Source: Nitrosomonas sp. (GTDB lineage: Bacteria; Pseudomonadota; Gammaproteobacteria; Burkholderiales; Nitrosomonadaceae). Taken from it: a stretch of 54,702 nt of DNA. The notes below the pieces were generated by a model, which searched no databases, had not been told where the DNA came from, and saw only the letters and a list, made by a program, of their open reading frames with translations. The DNA lies in the NCBI RefSeq assembly GCF_024282095.1, contig NZ_JAMWZS010000016.1:1-54702 (forward strand), written 5' to 3'. Each line of letters opens with the position of its first letter. Position 1 is the stretch's first letter. Below are positions 47,547 through 54,702 of this stretch, piece after piece. Position numbers and translations under genes: made by a program.

Positions 47547-50500
47547 CTATAAAGGAACTATTTTTAATCGCGCTCGCGTTGCTGGTGATGCATTTCGATT
47601 TATCTTCAATAAATCCAACGCCTCGGTATAGCTTTCCACAACTTTCGTTTCTTGGCTTTTCACCGTACGTTTAGAACTAGAAGCCGTTGATTTTCTTCTA
47701 ATTGAATTATTTCCATTTCTGGTATCGGTAGCGGCATTGCCACCCACGACTATGAAGCTACGTGGTTTCACATTAAAAACAGGTACAGCACTTTTTACCC
47801 CATCACTTTGGTATCTTGCATTTCCTGTCTTTAGCAGCAAGGATTGTCCAACTGCTCCCAAACAGGCAACTTGTTCTAAAAATTCATTGGTCAATCGATA
47901 GGGTTGGGCATCCTTTGAAGATTTCCCTGTACGCTTCTTGGAAATCGGCGCTTTCGCGGTTTTTATGCTGGATACAGTCTTTTTAGATGCGTCAGAGTAT
48001 TCAGTCTCATACTCCATCTCATTTTCTATGACAGCAGCCCCGCAACTAAACCCCTCTTGCGTAAAGCGTATACCAGCATCCTTTTGCTCAAATGAATCGG
48101 CTGCAATCTTCTCGTCATCAGTCATGTCACGAAAATGCGCTGGAGCAAACCAATCCTGAACATAATCTGATTTTTGCACATCAACACCATCAACTAACAA
48201 CTTAAAGTGTTGCACCCCGTCCTTTAAGGTGGCATTACCAAATTTATAGATATCTTCATTGAGTGGCGCTACGCGTTGATTCACCTGTAACATTGCCAAT
48301 GGATGAACTAATATGCCGCCTCCCTTAGCTTGTTCACGAAATACAACCAACGGATGTTCACCCTGTGGAAGCTGAGTGGACCAATTGGTAGGTTCTTTCA
48401 ATGCTTCGTTCATCCGTGGCAACAAATCCACGGGCGTTGGTAATTCAGGATGCAATTCCTCGCCTGATTTGACTTCGAAGGGAATCTTGACTTCAAAAAA
48501 CAACAGCGTAAACCGGGCCTCTCCCCAGGCATGCCACGGCGTTGGGCCAGTCAAATTCATATCCAGCTTGATGCAAAGCAGCACTTGCTTGCCGCTCTTA
48601 ATGGCGATCATGGCGCCCAGGCCGATGGCAAGTCCGAATGGATCAAATTGAATCAAAGCATCGAAGCTTAGTTGCCCTTCCAGGCTAAAAGGGCCAGCTT
48701 TGGCATAAATTTCCAACGCAGCGCCAAACTGAACCGTATTGGTTGTGATCGCCATATAAGCTGCCAGCCGCAATCGTGGATTATCACCTGTCGCAAGGCT
48801 GATCGCTACGCGCTGCAGCGCCGGGAAACCAGGAGGTGCTTTGAATGCCGGGTGGAAACCACCAACAGACAATAGAAACCCGGGTGATGCTCCGAAATTG
48901 GCACGCAAGGCCATTTCACCGGTAATCGTAAAGCCCTTGATTTCAGAATCGTATAACACCGCATCCAAAGACACATCGCCCGTTGCGAATTCAATCACAC
49001 CGAGTGAATCGAGTTTCAAGCGTACCACCGGATTTTTCTCATCCGGTAATTTCAAGCTCAGGCGGCCAAGAATCAATAACCGGATCGGATCAGGTAATTC
49101 CAAAATAATGCCTAGCTCCAGTTTAATCAGTTCATTAGGCCCCCAACCCAAAATCACCATCGGGCCAAAGACAAAACGGCCCTCCGCAGGCGGGAATACC
49201 GCTTTTAGGTCACTGATAATACGCGCGATATTTTTATTTGGATCGGATGGGAATAAGATTGAGCCCAACGTGCCATTGCGTAATCCACTGCGTAAAGCAT
49301 CAACTGTGACGGTACGATTAATCCCCAGAAGACCGCCCAGCCCATTCAACGTAAATCCATAACCCAACTGGATTCCGGGAGAAAATTGCACCGCAACCAA
49401 CGCCAATAACGAAAAACCCGGAGAACCATCTGGCATCCGGGTTGTTATCAGTCCTACTGCTGTGACACTGATTTTTTTGACTATCTCCAGGTAAACAAAC
49501 CCGGAGTACATCGCATTATCCGGGTCAAACTCAAGAAACCCAGCCCCAACCACCGCACTGGCGTCGATGACAAGCCCCGCGCCTTTAGGGGGTTTAAAAC
49601 CAATCCCCAAATTTACCGGCCCAAGATTGCCACCTCTCTCCGGGAAAGAAATATCGGCTTTTAATCCCATTTGCTCAATTGCCACAGTAACAGGCCCGAG
49701 CTTAAGTGTTACCGAAGTAGCCGCTGCCAGACTAATGCCTGATTCCTTTGCCAGGATAGCCAGATAAACGGAATTGATGAGGAGTACATCAAACAGATTT
49801 TTGTTGATGGGCAAAGTAGTTTCTAAACCGGCACCACCTCGGAAATAGAGTCCTTTCTTGTTTGACCAGCCGATGATAAGGTCGAAATCGATACGTATAC
49901 CATCCTTGGGGAGGATTTTTTGGAGGAAACCGTCACTTTTAGTATTGCTTAAGGAAATTTGGCCACCCTTAATTGGAAGCTCTACGAAAAACTCTGCGTC
50001 ATTGTTCTTAAACTGCAGACCAAGTGCTATGCCAGCACCATCGGCTTCGATCACAGCAATATCACTCTGTCCCAACAAAAAGATTTTCTTACCTGGATCA
50101 GCCTTGTTTGTTAGAGTCGACGTTATGCGAAAATCATAATTTACTCCTACGTTAGCTCCATCATCTAGTGCTCGTATCTCTACCTGATCAAAACTGACTA
50201 TAAGTCCAAAACGTCCCGTCACGTTGCCAGAAAATATAAAATCGAGCTCCCAGTTCTGTCCAACGTTTGCTTTCTGGGAAGTGTTACCAATACCATAAGG
50301 GACTATCGCTAATCCACCGCCATTGACTTGATTAGATGATAATTTCTGAATAGCGAAGCCAGCCCGTAAATCTATATCGCTTGCTTCACGAAAAAGAGGA
50401 ACATGAACCTCCAGCTCCGGTCGATCGACAGCTCCATCCCAACCCAAAGCTATTCCATCAGCCTCAGTGGGATAAGCAAAGGAAGCAGGAAATCCCACAC

Positions 50501-51149
50501 TCCGTAGAAGAAAAACCAATGGAGCGAATAGTCGATAAGGATTAAAACTCTCGTCTCCCCAACCATAGATGTCTCTAGCTGCCACTTTCGGATCACGTAT
50601 AAAGACTATTATTCTTTCTAAGCGCAATCGCGCTAGTCGTTGGTTAAAATCATCAGCATCCAGATCTCCAAACTCGATTATTCCAAATTGGGCCAGAAAA
50701 TTAAAAACAGCCGGATGTTGCTCTTCCAGATATTCGGTAATAAGGTATTCTAATAATATTTGACCAAGATCTTGGAGTTCAATCAGAATCCCATCAGCTT
50801 GATAAGCCTTTAGTTGTAGTTGATTAAGTTTCTGTAGATTACTGATAATGCTCTCAAGTGCTTGGATAGCAGTCGGTATATTATTTAAATCTAATGAATC
50901 AGGCTGTTCAACAAGTGATTCAACTGTTTTATAGACAGCAGAAATGCTACTTAGTAGATCCCTTATAGACTGAATGGTCTGATTTCCTAAAGTTCTTTCA
51001 AGCCTCAAGCCAACAGATTCTAGAATAATTTGAAAAAACTCTGGTAGCTCAGCCGCATCAGCCGTTGAATTTTGCTGAGCAAGCGGCTTTAAGGCCAAGA
51101 CTAGTTCTTTTGCCAGGGTTCCTAATGTACTTTCTTGCTCACTTGTCAT
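47547..51149 (-). CDS. giant DUF6603-like protein (1200 aa)
   Basis: An N-terminal helical part (about 1-140) is followed by a very long beta-rich region of amphipathic strands, with repeated phrases of the type LGPVNLGIGFKPPKGAG, GLVIDASAVVGAGFLEFDPD and FFEVKIPFEVKSG, which fit what I recall of DUF6603. The C-terminal 200 residues are charged and contain KKRTGKSSK. The strands resemble a barrel or a lipid-groove protein, but without an export signal; the function is unknown. The start ATG overlaps the Het-C stop by four bases (51146-51149), a sign of coupling. Confidence 0.75.
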   Translation of the reverse strand: MTSEQESTLGTLAKELVLALKPLAQQNSTADAAELPEFFQIILESVGLRLERTLGNQTIQSIRDLLSSISAVYKTVESLVEQPDSLDLNNIPTAIQALESIISNLQKLNQLQLKAYQADGILIELQDLGQILLEYLITEYLEEQHPAVFNFLAQFGIIEFGDLDADDFNQRLARLRLERIIVFIRDPKVAARDIYGWGDESFNPYRLFAPLVFLLRSVGFPASFAYPTEADGIALGWDGAVDRPELEVHVPLFREASDIDLRAGFAIQKLSSNQVNGGGLAIVPYGIGNTSQKANVGQNWELDFIFSGNVTGRFGLIVSFDQVEIRALDDGANVGVNYDFRITSTLTNKADPGKKIFLLGQSDIAVIEADGAGIALGLQFKNNDAEFFVELPIKGGQISLSNTKSDGFLQKILPKDGIRIDFDLIIGWSNKKGLYFRGGAGLETTLPINKNLFDVLLINSVYLAILAKESGISLAAATSVTLKLGPVTVAIEQMGLKADISFPERGGNLGPVNLGIGFKPPKGAGLVIDASAVVGAGFLEFDPDNAMYSGFVYLEIVKKISVTAVGLITTRMPDGSPGFSLLALVAVQFSPGIQLGYGFTLNGLGGLLGINRTVTVDALRSGLRNGTLGSILFPSDPNKNIARIISDLKAVFPPAEGRFVFGPMVILGWGPNELIKLELGIILELPDPIRLLILGRLSLKLPDEKNPVVRLKLDSLGVIEFATGDVSLDAVLYDSEIKGFTITGEMALRANFGASPGFLLSVGGFHPAFKAPPGFPALQRVAISLATGDNPRLRLAAYMAITTNTVQFGAALEIYAKAGPFSLEGQLSFDALIQFDPFGLAIGLGAMIAIKSGKQVLLCIKLDMNLTGPTPWHAWGEARFTLLFFEVKIPFEVKSGEELHPELPTPVDLLPRMNEALKEPTNWSTQLPQGEHPLVVFREQAKGGGILVHPLAMLQVNQRVAPLNEDIYKFGNATLKDGVQHFKLLVDGVDVQKSDYVQDWFAPAHFRDMTDDEKIAADSFEQKDAGIRFTQEGFSCGAAVIENEMEYETEYSDASKKTVSSIKTAKAPISKKRTGKSSKDAQPYRLTNEFLEQVACLGAVGQSLLLKTGNARYQSDGVKSAVPVFNVKPRSFIVVGGNAATDTRNGNNSIRRKSTASSSKRTVKSQETKVVESYTEALDLLKINRNASPATRARLKIVPL

Positions 51150-53527
51150 TGGCCAGATCCTTCTTTTACTTTGGGTCTATAATGGTTTTTCCATTTTTCC
51201 CGCAAGCTATCACTGTGCGATATTTGTTCGAGCGCTTCTTGGCGGTTGATATGATATTTAATCGTGTGCAAGACACCTTGAGTTTTAATTATTTCCCATC
51301 CATTTGGATCACTTTGCATTATTGGCATATACCAGCGAGGGGAGACTGCGGTTGGATCACAGACATTAACCGTGAACTTAATGTAAGGAATAATCAATCG
51401 TCGCAATCGCAGCGGGACACTGATAGGGGGTGGCAGGATTGAAGCAACTATGTTTTCAGCCAGCGGAACCCAGTTATACCTTTTTAGTTTTACTGAACAA
51501 TTACCATGAAGAATACTTTTTTCGCTAAATGGTAAACCGGTCGGCTTCAAAGTCCTTGGTTGGTAGATAACTAACAGATCTTTCAAAAGTTGCTCTAAAC
51601 CGCGAGCTTTTTCCTCTGAGGTAATAGTATGAATAATCTCTACTGGTACATCTTTAGGGATAGCGCAAACTACATTAGCAGCAGGATGATTAGTAAGATG
51701 CTCAATTAGTTCCAGCCAGTTAACCCATTGTTGACTTTCAGGTCGATTAGCATAGTTAGGATCAGCTCTACGCAAAATCGTTTGAACAACGTAATAATGA
51801 GCAGCTGTGGCACAGTTTTTCATCTCTTGATACAGCACTTCACTGCCATGATCTTTGGCGATCAGTGAGTGACAACCTATACGTTCAGCTCCCATTGCAT
51901 TAAATTTAGCTTCAATAGAATAGTGCATCTCATATTGCAGCAATAATTTAGCTAGCTTTTCTGGTAATTGCTTAATTATCCAAATCTCAGGAGCTGCTAA
52001 TAGCTCTACAATTTCCTTTACTGACTTATAGATGCTAATCCCCGTCCTGCCACCTCTAACAGTATTAGTTACTCCTCGTATGAAATCAAAAAAGTATTTG
52101 AAAAGTAGAGCTGCATATTCTGGGCGGATATATTTAGGGCTAATTTGCTGGATTTCTTGAAAAAGTGGCATTCGCTCGAATAGTTTGGAAAAGTCATCAA
52201 CATTCACTGATGGACTTTTAACTTTCTCGATGAATTTGTCGACACTATTTAGAGTATCCAGCGGAGTGTTCTCAATGAACCACAAAATGGCTTCTACAAC
52301 ACTGTTTTCTTTGTTATCGCGATTTAGCTTTCCAGAATCATCAATTATTTCCAGGAAATCACTAACTAGCTTATCAAACTTATCTAGAATTGCTGCATCA
52401 CTACCTTCTATGTCAACGATATAATCATGCGCGCTACGGATATCTCGAGTTACATCGCGCGGAAGCAAAGGCAAACCCTCAATCAACAAATGCCCTAATG
52501 AAATCTTAGTATCTTTGAAATCAAAGTAACCAGTAACAACGTAATCTTCTTCAGCATTTACCGTCCAATCGTCAGGAATCTGCTGAAAATTGTATCGCTT
52601 CAGTCGTTTTAAAAAGCGTGATTCGTCGAATTGATAGCTTTTAGGAAGATACTTATCCCCCATCACTAAAGCAGCATGTTCTATAAAGTTCGAGTGAGCG
52701 AAGAAGTCTTCCAATCCATGCAAAGCTTGCCCCAATTCAGCCAAACCTAAGTTCCAACCTATATCGCTGTCAGAAATACCTGATGTAGCAAGATAGCGAC
52801 TTGCCCAATCTATATCCAATTTGGTTAATCTCCCTGCAATGATCTCAAGAAAGTCACGCAAATAAATATACAGATCGGGTGATTGCGATTGATTGCCCGT
52901 TCTCGGACCAGTTGCGCGTCTATCGTCATACTGAGTAGCTCCACCGCCAGGAACCCCTTCGAGCGGTTCTGGATGAGTAGGGCGGTCTAGATGTTCATGA
53001 GGATAATACTGTTGATATAAAGTTTCGAGAATTTTTAAATAGGCCTCCAGATCCATTCTAAGTGGCTGGCCATCAGATTTAGGATGAACAAACTTAAAAT
53101 AGCCTTTAAGCAAGATGCCTGGCTGAACAGCTTTATACCATGGTGAAGTTCCATTAACTGGATCAGGTTGAATAATAAAGTTAAAAAATTCATTAACCGC
53201 AGTTAATAGTTTTTCCCTCTGTTTACGAATTATCGAGTCATAAAGAAAAAGTTCATCTAATGGAATTAATCTATTATTTAAAATGACAATACCATTTGAA
53301 GCCCAAATACCATTTATAGCCCAATCAGTGATATCTTCAATATAATTTTTTATTGTATCAGCAGCAGTAGTAGCAGCGACTGGATCAATTAATTGACTTA
53401 AATCAGCAATCCAGTTACCCAGGTAAAAAGCATTCAATCGCGGATTCTCCATTGTTTGACTAAACGCAGCTTTCAGCAATGGTAATCCCGCAGCTTCGGC
53501 GACACTTTCATGACCGTGCGTGTTCAT
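51146..53527 (-). CDS. Het-C domain protein (Zn-dependent phospholipase C-like)
   Basis: The 793-residue protein has all the marks of the Het-C family of fungal heterokaryon incompatibility: histidines at positions 4 and 6 (NTHGHES), GNWIADLSQ (37-45), YYPHEHLDRP, and ALHGLEDFFAHSNFIEHA with H270, E273, D274 and H278, plus HSLIAKDH near residue 545. These match the metal-binding positions of P1-nuclease/phospholipase-C-like proteins, to which Het-C has been related. In fungi the protein mediates non-self cell death. No signal peptide. It is the first gene of the giant operon, 125 bases downstream of a TPR-S gene, and overlaps the DUF6603-like gene by 4 bp. Confidence 0.85.
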   Translation of the reverse strand: MNTHGHESVAEAAGLPLLKAAFSQTMENPRLNAFYLGNWIADLSQLIDPVAATTAADTIKNYIEDITDWAINGIWASNGIVILNNRLIPLDELFLYDSIIRKQREKLLTAVNEFFNFIIQPDPVNGTSPWYKAVQPGILLKGYFKFVHPKSDGQPLRMDLEAYLKILETLYQQYYPHEHLDRPTHPEPLEGVPGGGATQYDDRRATGPRTGNQSQSPDLYIYLRDFLEIIAGRLTKLDIDWASRYLATSGISDSDIGWNLGLAELGQALHGLEDFFAHSNFIEHAALVMGDKYLPKSYQFDESRFLKRLKRYNFQQIPDDWTVNAEEDYVVTGYFDFKDTKISLGHLLIEGLPLLPRDVTRDIRSAHDYIVDIEGSDAAILDKFDKLVSDFLEIIDDSGKLNRDNKENSVVEAILWFIENTPLDTLNSVDKFIEKVKSPSVNVDDFSKLFERMPLFQEIQQISPKYIRPEYAALLFKYFFDFIRGVTNTVRGGRTGISIYKSVKEIVELLAAPEIWIIKQLPEKLAKLLLQYEMHYSIEAKFNAMGAERIGCHSLIAKDHGSEVLYQEMKNCATAAHYYVVQTILRRADPNYANRPESQQWVNWLELIEHLTNHPAANVVCAIPKDVPVEIIHTITSEEKARGLEQLLKDLLVIYQPRTLKPTGLPFSEKSILHGNCSVKLKRYNWVPLAENIVASILPPPISVPLRLRRLIIPYIKFTVNVCDPTAVSPRWYMPIMQSDPNGWEIIKTQGVLHTIKYHINRQEALEQISHSDSLREKWKNHYRPKVKEGSGQ

Positions 53528-53652
53528 CTCATTTCACTCCTTGTATGAACATCTGCAAATAAAACAGGAAATATTAGTCATCGCGAATCTTTGTATTCAA
53601 AGATAGAACCTTCATCAGTTATTCTTTTCAGAAAAATAAAACTAATTGATAT

Positions 53653-54702
53653 TTAGTCATATAAAAACCTTAAAGGCGAAGCACTCAAAAGTTTTTTAAG
53701 CTTCGTAATTTGTTCTTGTGTAGTTGCAAGCATCCAATTAGCAACTGTCATCGCAGCGGCTTGTTCCGACCACTGTTTTTCCGCAACAGCGTCTTCAATA
53801 CCAACCGCCGCTTCCCATAGTGTTGCAATAATCCAGTAACGGTCTTCCTCAGTTTTGGTGCCGTTAGCGAGCTCAAGCAGATTTTTACAATACTTCATTA
53901 CTTCCCGCCGGATGCGTTGCGCTTGAACAAAATCTGCAATGGCTTCGGCGCGCATTCCAGTTTGTTCTTCAACTGCTGCTCGCTCATTCAAGAGAAAAGC
54001 GACGTTGATTCCGTTGTAATAATCTTGCTTGAGATAGAAACCGCGCTCGTATGCTGAGATCGCTTCATCGAGAAATTTACGATCATGCTCGAGCTCCCAG
54101 AGCTTTTTGTGTATGGCTCCCCATAACCCCAATGTCTCCGGATCGTTTGTAGTTTCCGGCTTAAGTGTTTGTAAAATCTTGTGAGCTGCCAAGAGTGCAG
54201 TTTTGGGATCAGGCAGTTTATGTTTATAAGTTGCCAAAGCAAGCTGCTGGATGACGTATTCGTCATTCGGGCGCATTTGCAGAATCGCTTCAAACAATGG
54301 TTTGGCGGTACCAAAATTATCCTGCATCATGGCTTGCCGGGCCAAGTCTAAAAGCTGTTTTGCATTCTGATCCGTTGAAGCATTTGAGAGACTTGTATTT
54401 GCTGTATTTGTTACATCTGTTGATGAATTAACAGCTGAGAATACACTGGGCGGCTCTAAATCAGGCAAGAAGGTGTAAACAGAGCTATCGGTTTTCTGTT
54501 GGGTAATAATCTCAGTTATCGCCGCTTTAAGTTCATTGATAAAGCGATTGGCTTCTTGCCAACTCAACCCTTCTTTGCCAAGGTGTTTGTATGTACGAAA
54601 AACGATATGATTGAAATCAAAAGGATAATTAAATTCGGTTTCTGCGATTACAATAGTTGCATAAGGCCGTAAGGCATAGCGCACGCCGAGTTCATAGGCT
54701 GC
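53653..54702 (-). CDS. deoxyribosyltransferase-like plus TPR-S protein, copy 3 (5' end outside window)
   Basis: The frame is open at the right edge and reads AAYELGVRYALRPY there, so the catalytic glutamate motif is at the boundary. The rest has IVIAETEFNYPFD, a proline-rich linker (TFLPDLEPPS), and the TPR-S module LALATYK, ETLGLWGAIHKKLWE and YYNGINVAFLL. It is closest to copy 1 and ends in the same ATTQEQITKLKKLL-type tail. It precedes the Het-C gene by 125 bases in the same direction and may start or end the operon. Confidence 0.82.
   Translation of the reverse strand, partial: AAYELGVRYALRPYATIVIAETEFNYPFDFNHIVFRTYKHLGKEGLSWQEANRFINELKAAITEIITQQKTDSSVYTFLPDLEPPSVFSAVNSSTDVTNTANTSLSNASTDQNAKQLLDLARQAMMQDNFGTAKPLFEAILQMRPNDEYVIQQLALATYKHKLPDPKTALLAAHKILQTLKPETTNDPETLGLWGAIHKKLWELEHDRKFLDEAISAYERGFYLKQDYYNGINVAFLLNERAAVEEQTGMRAEAIADFVQAQRIRREVMKYCKNLLELANGTKTEEDRYWIIATLWEAAVGIEDAVAEKQWSEQAAAMTVANWMLATTQEQITKLKKLLSASPLRFLYD

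Noticed and set aside
35617-53527. Prophage, tailocin or extracellular contractile injection system
   Set aside because: Only fibre-like proteins are present; sheath, tube, baseplate, AAA ATPase, portal, terminase and integrase genes are all missing in the window.

Overview
The window looks like chromosomal sequence from a betaproteobacterium, most likely a Nitrosomonas-type ammonia oxidiser. I infer this from the glucokinase plus alpha-glucan phosphorylase pair, the YjgR/HerA-like NTPase, large T1SS-type RTX/FG-GAP proteins, and a palindromic extragenic repeat at 574-669 that resembles elements I associate with Nitrosomonas. There is no rRNA or tRNA marker, so the assignment is inference. 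I saw no tRNA, rRNA, CRISPR array, integrase or transposase.

Left part (1-22.5 kb). The end of one RTX/FG-GAP protein is followed by a complete 1917-residue paralogue built as three blocks of seven FG-GAP repeats, each block closed by an RTX module, and then by a TIGR03032-type protein. A minus-strand signalling cassette follows (14258 to 8137): a multi-PAS histidine kinase, a single-domain response regulator, and a REC-REC-PAS-GAF-PAS-GGDEF-EAL protein. Next come a HerA/YjgR-like NTPase (minus), glucokinase and alpha-glucan phosphorylase (plus), and a TIR-NACHT-P-domain protein (plus).

Right part (22.5-54.7 kb). This is an accessory, conflict-type locus. It holds three proteins with an N-terminal deoxyribosyltransferase-like domain joined to a TPR-like (TPR-S/TRAFs-binding-like) module. 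It also holds a cytoplasmic-looking neutral ceramidase, a patatin phospholipase carrying the same TPR-like module, and a membrane-anchored TIR-WD40 protein with about 18 nearly identical WD repeats and a 1-bp frameshift. Upstream of these on the minus strand is a long operon-like run: a Het-C-domain protein, a DUF6603-like giant, three further large proteins of unknown function (897, 1527 and about 579 residues), a fibre-like protein with an H-type-lectin-like end, a small coiled-coil protein, and a second fibre-like protein with a phage-collar domain. The two fibre proteins share their N-terminal sequence.

Interpretation. At least three lipid-directed catalytic families (patatin, ceramidase, Het-C/phospholipase-C-like) and two TIR proteins sit among sensor-like TPR-S proteins and fibre/lectin-like proteins without any phage sheath, tube or baseplate gene. 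I read this as a candidate undescribed self/non-self or anti-invader system in which recognition (lectin/collar fibres, WD40, TPR-S) is coupled to membrane-lipid or NAD+ destruction. Domain identities are read from the sequence; the joint function is inference.
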